From Chloroflexota bacterium (GTDB lineage: Bacteria > Chloroflexota > Ktedonobacteria > Ktedonobacterales > Ktedonobacteraceae): 6,319 bases of DNA. The position numbers and the translations under genes were made by a program. The stretch spans positions 2,118-8,436 of the forward strand of contig VBJK01000026.1 of NCBI GenBank assembly GCA_005879655.1, in the 5' to 3' direction. Under the pieces are notes generated by a model that searched no databases, was not told where the DNA came from, and was given only the letters and a program-made list of their open reading frames with translations. Positions 1 through 6,152 of the stretch are shown in pieces. The stretch's first letter is position 1. Each line of letters begins with the position of its first letter.

Positions 1-585
1 ACGAGCCAGACGCCGTGCTTTACGGTAGAGTCGTGAGATCATTAAAACGTCCATGCCCATAAACATGGCACGGAAACTAGCCGCGCTGGCGTAGGCAAAG
101 GGGACACCAGCTTCAGTACTCATACATTGCGCCAGGTAGCTCTTACCAGTTCCAGGATCGCCAGTCAGTAGTAGACCACGTGTAGGGCTACCACCCATCT
201 TCTCAAATTCATCCACGCCGCGTATCAGTGCGACAATACGGCGAGCTGCTTCGAGCACTTCTGGATTACCTTTGTAGTCCTCAAAGGTGACACCTGTTTC
301 ACCTGGCATCACCCAATACAAGCGCGGACGGCCCAGGAACCAGAAGAGCGCGACGAACTGTATCAAGATGTAAAGAACGGCGAACATGATCTGTATTGCA
401 TACAGGAAAATAACACCTGGCGTTGGTGGTGTCAATTGGGGAATGATGTTGAAGACAATATACCAGCCTAGAAGAAGAGCAATAATAATCCAGAGCCAGC
501 GCAGTCTAACAAAACGCCCGAACTGATCCATACCTACATCAATCGACTTATCGAGGTCACTCGGTTTCTTTTTTTCTTCTGCCAT
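1..585 (-). CDS. Membrane-anchored FtsH-like AAA+ ATPase, N-terminal part (cut by left edge)
   Basis: The 195 residues in the window open with a charged MAEEKKKPSD segment. Two membrane spans follow (about residues 29-49 and 58-84) joined by only about ten residues, then the start of an AAA+ domain. A TFEDYKG segment (100-106) matches the FtsH-type entry to the AAA domain, GDPGTGKS (142-149) is the Walker A nucleotide loop, and FRAMFMGM (171-178) sits where FtsH has its substrate-threading pore loop. Family knowledge: such proteins are ATP-driven hexamers at the cytoplasmic membrane face that unfold or degrade proteins. Whether this one carries the zinc peptidase domain cannot be told, because Walker B, SRH and any HExxH motif lie outside the window. 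The usual 70-odd residue periplasmic domain between the two spans is absent. ATG at 585 is chosen for its natural N-terminus; an in-frame ATG at 612 is possible, and neither has a strong ribosome site. It is third in a leftward cluster, 52 bp after the 96-residue gene. Confidence 0.88.
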   Translation of the reverse strand, partial: MAEEKKKPSDLDKSIDVGMDQFGRFVRLRWLWIIIALLLGWYIVFNIIPQLTPPTPGVIFLYAIQIMFAVLYILIQFVALFWFLGRPRLYWVMPGETGVTFEDYKGNPEVLEAARRIVALIRGVDEFEKMGGSPTRGLLLTGDPGTGKSYLAQCMSTEAGVPFAYASAASFRAMFMGMDVLMISRLYRKARRLAR

Positions 586-637
586 GAGAGATAACCTGCA
601 TCCCCTTCCCATGAGAAAGGCTTCTTCATTTACTTCG

Positions 638-928
638 TTACAACGTTGGACGATTGTTTACCAAATTGGCACCCAGTAACATACTCTCGCTGTCTCGTGC
701 TAGAGTGACGAAATGCCAGATTACGAGGCCCTTCGTATCACCCCCAGGTCCATGAGAAACGTAATTGATAGCGACAAAGGTGTCAACCGTGGTATCTGAC
801 TCGCTGTACGATGAGACCACGTTAATAGCTTTCCACTCCAGATTGGACTTCGCCTCGCTGAAGGCCTCTACCAACTGCTGGGGGTCTGTAGCTTGTTTGA
901 TATTTTGTTGATCTAAGGATAAAGCCAC
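638..928 (-). CDS. Conserved-looking hypothetical protein, 96 aa, GTG start
   Basis: I do not recognise the family. The start codon is GTG at 926-928, supported by a GAGGG Shine-Dalgarno seven bases upstream. The protein is soluble in appearance: an acidic/amide-rich N-terminal helical stretch (residues 5-30, including DPQQLVEAFSEAKSNLEW), then alternating strand-like segments (WKAINVVSSYS at 32-42, TFVAINYVSHG at 50-60, GLVIWHFVTLA at 67-77). This suggests a small alpha-plus-beta fold. There is no signal peptide, membrane span or cysteine. It sits 35 bp after the 91-residue membrane-protein gene and 52 bp before the AAA ATPase gene on the same strand, so co-transcription is likely. An accessory or adaptor role for the ATPase is a guess from position only. 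Confidence 0.7.
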   Translation of the reverse strand: MALSLDQQNIKQATDPQQLVEAFSEAKSNLEWKAINVVSSYSESDTTVDTFVAINYVSHGPGGDTKGLVIWHFVTLARDSESMLLGANLVNNRPTL

Positions 929-963
929 GATATTACCCTCGCGCAGGTGATACAGCCAGTTCT

Positions 964-1239
964 TTATCTTATGTATGGCACCTGTTTGGTGAACAAGTAG
1001 TTAGTCGTGAAAATGCTGAGTACCAGCAAAAGCAGAGCTACCAGCGCAAAAACGAAATGGCGTCTGATGATGCGAACGAGATAATAAAGCCCCTTGATAA
1101 TAGGTCTCAAGAGATTTTTTAAGAACAGCGCTATAGGTGTTTCACCGGCTCTTTTTCTGGTTTTTACCGGAGGTGGGGTCTGTATCTCTTTGTTATCTAG
1201 TGGAGGTAGTGGTCGTTGAGTTGGTGAAGGGCTGATCAT
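964..1239 (-). CDS. Small single-span membrane protein with proline-rich N-terminus, 91 aa
   Basis: I do not recognise the family. ATG at 1239 is preferred over the adjacent in-frame TTG (1242), because an AGGAG site lies six bases before the ATG but only three before the TTG. Residues 1-35 are rich in proline and basic residues (PSPTQRPLPPL, TPPPVKTRKR). Residues 36-60 could be an amphipathic basic helix. Residues 61-79 (HFVFALVALLLLVLSIFTT) form one hydrophobic span, followed by a short tail. The RIIRR just before the span predicts an N-terminus-in orientation by the positive-inside rule. It is the first gene of the leftward cluster that ends in the membrane AAA ATPase, so a membrane partner of that ATPase is plausible, by position only. 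Confidence 0.72.
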   Translation of the reverse strand: MISPSPTQRPLPPLDNKEIQTPPPVKTRKRAGETPIALFLKNLLRPIIKGLYYLVRIIRRHFVFALVALLLLVLSIFTTNYLFTKQVPYIR

Positions 1240-1287
1240 CAAATGCTCCTACGTCAACTTTCTTAATATTAGGGTAGAATTTTTACC

Positions 1288-1296
1288 ATTGTACCA
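1288..1296 (-). promoter_or_regulatory. Extended -10 promoter for the leftward 91 aa / 96 aa / ATPase cluster
   Basis: Read on the minus strand, TGG-TACAAT forms an extended -10 element (TG, one base, then TACAAT, five of six to consensus). No good -35 lies 16-18 bp upstream; a TTGCCA is present but 22 bp away. The start point would fall near 1281, giving a leader of roughly 40 bases before the ATG at 1239. Confidence 0.45.
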
Positions 1297-1375
1297 TACA
1301 GTGCAACGTTCTATTTGGCAAGATGTTTTCGTAGGTGAGAAAATATCTTGGAAAGGTGTTCTAGTACGACATTTC

Positions 1376-1392
1376 TGCTATAATGTACGTAC
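1376..1392 (+). promoter_or_regulatory. Extended -10 promoter for the 422 aa gene, with GTACGTAC palindrome at the start point
   Basis: TGC-TATAAT (1376-1384) is a perfect extended -10 element; no strong -35 is visible at normal spacing. It is directly followed by the 8-bp perfect palindrome GTACGTAC (1385-1392), which covers the predicted start point near 1391 and could be an operator. A GTACG half-copy also lies at 1364-1368, 21 bp upstream. The leader to the ATG at 1446 would be about 55 bases and holds a short TCCG-GTTA-CGGA hairpin at 1393-1404. Confidence 0.55.
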
Positions 1393-1445
1393 TCCGGTTA
1401 CGGACAGGGACACATGCTCAAATATAAAAGCAGGAGAGATTTTTT

Positions 1446-2714
1446 ATGGACGGTCTTGCCAATCATGGGGAAGGAGATAGCCAGTGTATCTGGTTGCGCT
1501 ATGCAACACAATTTACCGTTAATGGGCGTACACATACCATCGAGATGGCACTCCCCATACCTGTTGGTGCGAGTAACGAGCTGCGTGAACAGCTGCTGCG
1601 CGAAGCCGAAGCTGGCATGAATATGCTCACTAGCCACGTAGACAGACGTGTCTCACAGATGACACAGCGTCCGCCAAGTGGTAACGTTGCGCCTGACACC
1701 AAAATATTACCTCAACAAGTCACACCCGATAGCACAACAGCAACCCCTCCACCTCAGCAGACAGCTCAGGTACGCGAGAGAAGTCCCGAAGTGGCTCCCA
1801 CTGCGCCTAAAGAAGTAAAAGAAGTAGTTGTTCCGCCTACACGTCCTAGCGTCGGTGCCAGTATGCCCTCGACACCTACTACGACACATGAGACCAGCAG
1901 TATGACCATACCAGAGTTCCTTCATCACATTAAAGAAGAGCTGGGTCTGGAATCCAAACAGGCCATGAATATACTAAATGTGCGATCATTGTCTGGTATC
2001 AATCTACGAGCCGCGCTGCTACAATTGCAGAAGATGACAGCACAGGGCAATACAGGTCCGACAGAACAGCCTAATCGTTCCTCTACGAATACGAACAAAA
2101 CGACCGCTGTCCCCCCAACACGTCCTGTACCAGCCAGTAACCAAGCACAGGCCAATAGCCCCAGCAGAACGACTGCTGCCAAAGGTGTAAACCCTACGCT
2201 AGCCAACGCGGCGCAGCCACCAGCACAAATGGGTAACTCAGGCAAGCCGCCCGCTAGCGAAGCCGCGAGGCCCACAGTAGAGGAGACACGTAACGAACCG
2301 GGAGAGCGCCCTATTCTTATCTTTGATGAAGAGGTTGATTTCGATAAAGAGGGACACCAGCATGAAGAAGAGCAGGTAGCTGGCCTCGATGATTTTGATG
2401 ATCTAAATATATCTCTTGATTTGGCTGCCCGCGACCTCTCGACTGCCAAAACCAGGATTAGTAGCCTGCGCGAACTGCGTGGTGCTACCGTTGCGAGTAC
2501 TTCGCGTATCGAGGCATTGCGCAACGTTGTCGCTGACCAGATTAGTGAGCAGCAACTTTATGCTCTGATCGAAGGCATATGGGGAATCTCATCACTGAAG
2601 AAATTGAAGATTGATCAGGTGGAAGAGCTGATTACATGGGGCACCAAAGAAGATTACTTTACACAACAGGTAGAGGCGGTCTTGCAGGTTCTTGAAGAAG
2701 AGCGTTACTTTTGA
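1446..2714 (+). CDS. Multi-block hypothetical protein with low-complexity linkers, 422 aa
   Basis: I do not recognise the family as a whole. The start is backed by AGGAGAG seven bases before the ATG. Three ordered blocks are visible: residues 14-75 (two strands, WLRYATQFTVNG and HTIEMALPIPV, then a helix running to about 72); residues 153-198, a compact helical block (TIPEFLHHIKEELGL, then ALLQLQKM); and residues 320-422, a helical C-terminus. Inside the last block, ISSLKKLKIDQVEELITW (381-398) resembles the small helical tail domains seen in some phage recombination and annealing proteins; that likeness is by eye and weak. Residues 76-150 and 199-285 are disordered linkers rich in Pro, Thr, Ala, Asn and Gln, and VPPTRP occurs in both (129-134, 222-227). 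Residues 286-320 are strongly acidic. There is no signal peptide or membrane span, so it is probably cytoplasmic, perhaps a scaffold. It is divergent from the ATPase cluster with about 200 bp between the starts. Confidence 0.85.
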   Translation: MDGLANHGEGDSQCIWLRYATQFTVNGRTHTIEMALPIPVGASNELREQLLREAEAGMNMLTSHVDRRVSQMTQRPPSGNVAPDTKILPQQVTPDSTTATPPPQQTAQVRERSPEVAPTAPKEVKEVVVPPTRPSVGASMPSTPTTTHETSSMTIPEFLHHIKEELGLESKQAMNILNVRSLSGINLRAALLQLQKMTAQGNTGPTEQPNRSSTNTNKTTAVPPTRPVPASNQAQANSPSRTTAAKGVNPTLANAAQPPAQMGNSGKPPASEAARPTVEETRNEPGERPILIFDEEVDFDKEGHQHEEEQVAGLDDFDDLNISLDLAARDLSTAKTRISSLRELRGATVASTSRIEALRNVVADQISEQQLYALIEGIWGISSLKKLKIDQVEELITWGTKEDYFTQQVEAVLQVLEEERYF

Positions 2715-2848
2715 ATACAGCTCAAATAAGCATTCTCCACGCACAAGGCATCCACAGTGGATGCCTTGTGCATGGGGTAATACTTATTTGAGCTGTATTT
2801 CCACAGTGGATGCCTTGTGCATGGAGTAATACTTATTTGAGCTGTATT
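2714..2848. repeat. Long inverted repeat with tandemly duplicated right half, between convergent genes
   Basis: The outer arms 2714-2730 and 2783-2799 are perfect 17-bp complements (one reads CTTATTTGAGCTGTATT). The inner arms 2741-2755 and 2757-2771 are perfect 15-bp complements (GCACAAGGCATCCAC). The segment 2751-2799 is then repeated directly at 2800-2848, 48 of 49 bases identical (G2776 versus A2825). The left arm's 2731-2740 pairs better with the second copy than with the first. The structure begins on the last base of the 422-residue gene's stop codon and ends 14 bp before the stop of the converging 158-residue gene. It could therefore end or protect both transcripts, although no T-run follows on either side. 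Confidence 0.9.
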
Positions 2849-2862
2849 GGCCCATTGCACAG

Positions 2863-3339
2863 TCATAGCACTGGCTCTGCGGCATTTGCGTACGGTGCAC
2901 CTTGAATAGTCCATGTCCAGGAAAGAGACTCTGGATCGGTTCCCACTGGGATTTCTTGTCTGAGCATTTGGTAGAGCACATTTCTAGGGCGGGAATCGCT
3001 TAAATAATTCACAAAGACACAATATGCTGCATTGCCATCTTCACCTTGCACACTCCCTTCGTAGGCAAGTACGCCATCGACAACGATGCGGTGGCGTTCG
3101 ATAAGCAAAGGCTTCTCTTTGCTCCCCGGCTCACATGAGAGCTTATAGCATTTGTTCTCCGTATCCACATAGATAGGGATATTGTGCACTCTGAACCATT
3201 CCAAATATTCTATCGTCTGTGTATGACTATCTACGCATATGTCTGTGATACCATTCTTCTCAGCATGTAAGCATGCAATATTCAATTGGGCTAAGGTAGC
3301 TTCTATTTCCTGTTGTGAGACGTTGTTATGATGATCCAT
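2863..3339 (-). CDS. Hypothetical protein, 158 aa
   Basis: I do not recognise the family. The reading frame is open back to a TTG at 3372, but ATG at 3339 is chosen because GAAAGG lies nine bases upstream and the sequence then begins naturally (MDHHNNVSQQ). Residues 7-30 look helical. Residues 31-66 alternate strand and helix (ITDICVDSH, TIEYLEWFRVHNIPIYVD). A basic/acidic loop follows (70-80), then strand segments (LLIERHRIVVDGVLAYEG, about 78-95; NAAYCVFVNYL, 103-113) and a Trp-rich end (SLSWTWTIQG). Five cysteines are scattered without a CxxC pattern, and there is no membrane span. It is downstream of the 100-residue gene on the same strand with a 127-bp gap, so it may share its transcript or have its own weak promoter. 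It converges with the 422-residue gene. Confidence 0.72.
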   Translation of the reverse strand: MDHHNNVSQQEIEATLAQLNIACLHAEKNGITDICVDSHTQTIEYLEWFRVHNIPIYVDTENKCYKLSCEPGSKEKPLLIERHRIVVDGVLAYEGSVQGEDGNAAYCVFVNYLSDSRPRNVLYQMLRQEIPVGTDPESLSWTWTIQGAPYANAAEPVL

Positions 3340-3466
3340 CGCTTGTAACCTTTCACTAAGCTTAACAATCAAAATGGGACAATGCTACAATTCCTCATTT
3401 CAATGGATTTTTCAGGATTTGGTTGCGAGCAGGTCCCTTTGCTCTACACAGCCAGCACAGGACTCA

Positions 3467-3769
3467 CTACACCGTCTTAGAGACAATCTGACAGTGCTCT
3501 TTGAACAACTCCATGAACAATCGAGCTTCTTCGTCATGGAATGTGAGAACTTCATTGTCATGGGTGATGAGAATCTCAACATCTCCATTCTCCCTCTTGT
3601 CTACACTCACGATGTGCGCAACAGCGACCATGGTATCACCCACTTGGAGAAACTTTGGTGATGCCCCTGATGTGATACCAGTAAGGTCACGTTGGGCGGC
3701 CTCGTATTCTTGCGCAATTTGAGCGCGCAACCGTGCTATTGTGCTTTGATTACGTTCCTCTGATGTCAT
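3467..3769 (-). CDS. Small two-part hypothetical protein, 100 aa
   Basis: ATG at 3769 is preferred to the in-frame TTG at 3787, because AGAGAGG lies six bases upstream of the ATG. Residues 9-35 form a charged helix (IARLRAQIAQEYEAAQRDL), a style of opening I associate, from general familiarity only, with many small proteins of Ktedonobacterales. Residues 39-100 read as strand-strand-strand-helix: FLQVGDTMVAVAHIVSVD, then DVEILITHDNEVLTF, then DEEARLFMELFKEH. This is a pattern shared by many short bacterial proteins of unknown role. There is no membrane span or signal peptide. It lies 127 bp ahead of the 158-residue gene on the same strand. No function is proposed. Confidence 0.75.
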   Translation of the reverse strand: MTSEERNQSTIARLRAQIAQEYEAAQRDLTGITSGASPKFLQVGDTMVAVAHIVSVDKRENGDVEILITHDNEVLTFHDEEARLFMELFKEHCQIVSKTV

Positions 3770-4171
3770 ATGAATCCTCTCTGTCAAATGTCGCTAAGAG
3801 AAAGGTGCAACACGAGTCGAATAGCAACGGGCAAGCACACCACCCGACTCGCTTGGTACCTGATGCAAGGGGAACAAGAAACACGCCTGGGGGTGTGGCT
3901 ACTACTCCCTTTTCAGCTCCATCATGCTGGCTCCCGCTCATCGGCTTGTGGCATCGCATGAAGCACTTGCATCAAGAGCTAGTGTAGCAGGAAGTCAAGA
4001 GGGTATGTATATATTCTTCAAATAAAAATGAACAATTTTTGTTACAAGCACTTCATTTTCATTTCGTACTCTCATGTGTCTTCCTTACGAAATAGGGAAC
4101 GGAAACAAGAATGAGGAAACGGAAGTGACAACGAGGTAACACAAGGTAACAGAGAGTAACGAGTTAATCAT
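3770..4171. other. Intergenic region without a convincing gene
   Basis: About 400 bp separate the terminator of the XRE regulator from the 100-residue gene. Short frames here lack ribosome sites and have unlikely composition. Visible structure: an inverted pair CGAGTCG (3813-3819) and CGACTCG (3845-3851), which would form a stem in the leader of the 100-residue gene; an AT-rich stretch at about 4005-4060; and the phased repeats at 4091-4160. On the minus strand, TGCTACACT at 3981-3989 resembles an extended -10, but nothing decides the promoter of the 100-residue gene. Confidence 0.6.
4091..4160. repeat. Phased short purine/GTAAC repeats
   Basis: Three adjacent decamers, ACGAGGTAAC (4131-4140), ACAAGGTAAC (4141-4150) and AGAGAGTAAC (4151-4160), share the last four bases and most of the rest. 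Related endings, GGGAAC at 4100 and GGAAAC at 4120, fall on the same 10-bp register. A looser 14-bp tandem pair (GGAAACAAGAATGA, GGAAACGGAAGTGA) spans 4101-4128. The helical phasing suggests a cooperative protein-binding array, though degenerate slippage is an alternative. Confidence 0.6.
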
Positions 4172-4201
4172 AAAAAAAGACGTAGCCCATAGAAGGCTAC
4201 G
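4172..4201 (-). terminator. Intrinsic terminator of the XRE regulator gene
   Basis: On the minus strand, a perfect 7-bp stem CGTAGCC / GGCTACG (4195-4201 and 4181-4187) with a 7-base loop is followed closely by seven T's (4178-4172). It lies about 20 bp past the TAG stop at 4221. A second small hairpin, GTGCAC-TACCA-GTGCAC (4216-4232), overlaps the stop codon itself. Confidence 0.88.
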
Positions 4202-4220
4202 CCGTGGCTCTGTTTGTGCA

Positions 4221-5675
4221 CTACCAGTGCACAATGAGGTCGTCTAAGTCCGAAACGTCTGTCTCCCCTGGCCATGCGGCACACATAGCAGCATGTGCCC
4301 GGATAGCGTCATCAAAGAGGTCGCTTTTTAATGTCTTTGCGCCCTCAATGGCCGTTTTCCAGAGGAGAATACAGCGCTCCATGCTACCCGCCTCATGATC
4401 AGTACGCTTTGCCTCTGCTATCGCCTGATCAATCATTGCTTCAACACGACACGAAAAAGGGATAGTCATATCTTGAGCATGCTTCGTCTCTATCTGTGAA
4501 AGCGAGTCAGCAGCCGCTTTATGATTGCCAAGGAGTGCATGCGTACCGCCGTCATTGAGGAGCAAAGTTCCGATACTATGATTAATCCAAATTGGCACAA
4601 TCTCATCAGGAGGACGGCTAAAGAAGGTTTCATGCGCTTTCTTCAGCGAGAGCAATGCGCTTTCTTCCTGCTTGTCACGAGCCTGAAAGCTTGCCAGTCC
4701 TGCATAGACATAGCTATAGAGCAATTTGGGAAGAGGCGCTTGTGCATGTCTTGAGGAAACAGTTTTTTGCTTATCCTGCTTGTCTCGCTCGTCAAGCAGA
4801 TGCTTGGCTTGCAGTGCTGCATGTAATGCCTGTTTATATTGATGCGTATACCAGTAAGCGGAGGCTTTTATTCTTAGTGCTGTTACTTGTAATAACAGAC
4901 TTTCGGCAATAACACTATATTTTTCTGCTTGCTGTGCATAACTTATTTTGTCATGCTTGCGAGCAAGATGCCCGGCAAGTAGCGATCTCAATAAATAGCA
5001 CTGTGCGAGCAAATCAGCGGCAACCTTGCGTTGAACGACAGGTGCAGTCCTGACAATCTCTTTCAGGGTAGGAATATAATAGGACACGATATCATCGGCA
5101 AGTGCTAACTCTGTGCCATGACGCAAAGACCAGCAAGCTACAATGCCAGCGGTGCAATGTGCTAAGATATCTTCAGCTGGAAATCTAAAGACAGCGCAAG
5201 CAGCAGAGAGTTTGAGGATATCAATGGGAGCAAGTGCTAAGTGACGGATGACGCTACGGCGTGTGATGTCTTCCATGCTGTTATCCTCCAGCTCCAAGAT
5301 AAGAGTCACTTGGAGTACGTGATAACGGGCATCGTTGCGCGGCCAGCCCCACACAATCTTTTGGATACGCCATGCGGGATCTTCTTCACGAAAGGTGGCC
5401 AGAGCGTCGTCTTTCGCCTCATCAGTTGTTGTCTCTGTGTCAACAACGATTTCAGGGAAACCTAGCGCCGCCGCAGACATACCAAAGAGTTCACGGAGTT
5501 TGAGGAGGTGTTCCGACCGTGGGGTATCTCCCTCTTTTTCCCACCGATACACGGTTGTTCTGGTCACTCCTACATATTTGCCGACTTGTTGTAACGACAA
5601 GTTCATGCGTTCCCGTGCTGCTATTAACTCTGGACGCTCTTTTCCCGTTGCCGTTGATAATTGTGCCCGTTCCAT
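4221..5675 (-). CDS. XRE-family HTH transcriptional regulator with C-terminal helical repeats, 484 aa
   Basis: The frame is open back to 5906, but the upstream 77 codons do not look coding and overlap the promoter. ATG at 5675 has GAGG seven bases upstream and begins MERAQLSTATG. Residues 17-72 are a Cro/XRE helix-turn-helix (LIAARERMNLSLQQVGKYVG, then TRTTVYRWEKEG as recognition helix, then LLKLRELFGM). An acidic linker (75-100) leads to a segment 101-150 ending EDITRRSVIRHLALAP. Residues 150-460 are almost wholly helical, with TPR-like alternation (for example KYSVIAESLLLQVTALRIKA, YKQALHAALQAKHLL, ALLGNHKAAADSL). Family knowledge: this build is used by regulators that sense a peptide, protein or small molecule through the helical part and bind DNA as dimers. 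Half-sites over its own start point suggest autoregulation. It is monocistronic, with its own promoter and terminator. Target genes are not evident; the array-like repeats beyond its promoter are a candidate only by proximity. Confidence 0.9.
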   Translation of the reverse strand: MERAQLSTATGKERPELIAARERMNLSLQQVGKYVGVTRTTVYRWEKEGDTPRSEHLLKLRELFGMSAAALGFPEIVVDTETTTDEAKDDALATFREEDPAWRIQKIVWGWPRNDARYHVLQVTLILELEDNSMEDITRRSVIRHLALAPIDILKLSAACAVFRFPAEDILAHCTAGIVACWSLRHGTELALADDIVSYYIPTLKEIVRTAPVVQRKVAADLLAQCYLLRSLLAGHLARKHDKISYAQQAEKYSVIAESLLLQVTALRIKASAYWYTHQYKQALHAALQAKHLLDERDKQDKQKTVSSRHAQAPLPKLLYSYVYAGLASFQARDKQEESALLSLKKAHETFFSRPPDEIVPIWINHSIGTLLLNDGGTHALLGNHKAAADSLSQIETKHAQDMTIPFSCRVEAMIDQAIAEAKRTDHEAGSMERCILLWKTAIEGAKTLKSDLFDDAIRAHAAMCAAWPGETDVSDLDDLIVHW

Positions 5676-5706
5676 TATCTCACCTCGCCTACTCTGTGTG
5701 ATCCTG

Positions 5707-5743
5707 GTCGATATATGTAATTGTATCGACACTATACGATAGT
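5707..5743. promoter_or_regulatory. Putative operator over the XRE regulator promoter
   Basis: GTCGATA (5707-5713) and TATCGAC (5724-5730) are perfect 7-bp inverted half-sites whose starts are 17 bp apart. A third partial half-site, CGATA (5737-5741), pairs with the TATCG of the second. ACTAT-ACG-ATAGT (5731-5743) is a further perfect dyad covering the -10 hexamer. Placement over -10 and +1 fits repression, most simply by the XRE protein itself. Confidence 0.5.
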
Positions 5744-5759
5744 ATGCACTTTTTGTCAA
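5731..5759 (-). promoter_or_regulatory. Sigma-70-type promoter of the XRE regulator gene
   Basis: On the minus strand, TTGACA (5759-5754), a 17-bp spacer and TATAGT (5736-5731) give a perfect -35 and a five-of-six -10. The predicted start point is near 5724, giving a leader of about 50 bases to the ATG at 5675. Confidence 0.85.
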
Positions 5760-6152
5760 GTTGAGTGGGCACGCTTGCATATTTCCAGGCGTGGAGCCGT
5801 TGTATAGAATGTGCACGCCGATGTAGCATATAGGATAAGCTACAGGATACGATAATGAGTTGCCATTGCGTATATAGTTCTCGTTATGACGCAGACGCTC
5901 TGGCATGAAGATAATGATATTAGATAGCTACGGGTAATAGCCACATATTGGTAAAATATTGAGAATGGTACACATCTCGTTACAGAGAATGCCAGAGTGT
6001 GAGACTCAACAGTTTCCGAGAGGCGCAGCAATGCTATACCTGAGCGTAGCCTCTCGGAAAAGATCAGAGGCGGGTTGATGCGATTATGGCCCTTATAGAT
6101 GTGTTTTTAGCATATGAAATAAGCTCTTCTGTAGTGAGCCTCTCGGAAACCA
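5760..6152. other. Gene-free region between the XRE promoter and the array-like repeats
   Basis: No frame here has a ribosome site with protein-like composition. It holds an inverted pair TGTAGC / GCTACA (5822-5827, 5839-5844) with an 11-bp gap and the three 12-bp motif copies listed separately. The part from about 6061 to 6191 is in the position of a leader for the repeats that follow. Confidence 0.6.
6013..6149. repeat. 12-bp motif in three copies (one inverted, two direct)
   Basis: TTTCCGAGAGGC occurs at 6013-6024. Its exact complement GCCTCTCGGAAA occurs at 6049-6060 and again at 6138-6149, where the identity extends one base left (AGCCTCTCGGAAA). A shorter AGAGGC at 6066-6071 can pair with the second copy's GCCTCT. 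The first two copies could form a 12-bp stem with a 24-base loop. Three exact 12-mers within 140 bp are not expected by chance. Confidence 0.85.

Noticed and set aside
1925..2524. Long antisense frame (199 residues) within the 422-residue gene
   Set aside because: It is a shadow of the sense gene, with low-complexity Ser/Arg/Leu composition and no ribosome site.
2714..2848. Insertion sequence or MITE
   Set aside because: No target-site duplication is visible at the ends and there is no transposase; a local palindrome with tandem duplication explains what is seen.
2705..2981. Short leftward frames across the inverted repeat
   Set aside because: Their repeated peptides come from the DNA duplication, and they overlap real genes.
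3374..3661. Rightward 95-residue frame
   Set aside because: It is antisense to the 100-residue gene, with no ribosome site.
3750..3959. Leftward 69-residue frame upstream of the 100-residue gene
   Set aside because: It has no Shine-Dalgarno site, an odd Cys/Gly/Pro composition, and overlaps the start of the better-supported gene.
3861..3974. 9-bp inverted pair TGATGCAAG / CTTGCATCA
   Set aside because: Same reasoning: chance level, and nearly 100 bp apart.
5676..5906. N-terminal extension of the XRE regulator by 77 residues
   Set aside because: The frame is open but covers the promoter and operator, has no ribosome site at its start, and its composition is unlike the rest of the protein; ATG 5675 has a proper site.
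5898..5997. 9-bp inverted pair CTCTGGCAT / ATGCCAGAG
   Set aside because: One such pair is expected by chance in a stretch of this size, and the gap of 82 bp makes a hairpin unlikely.
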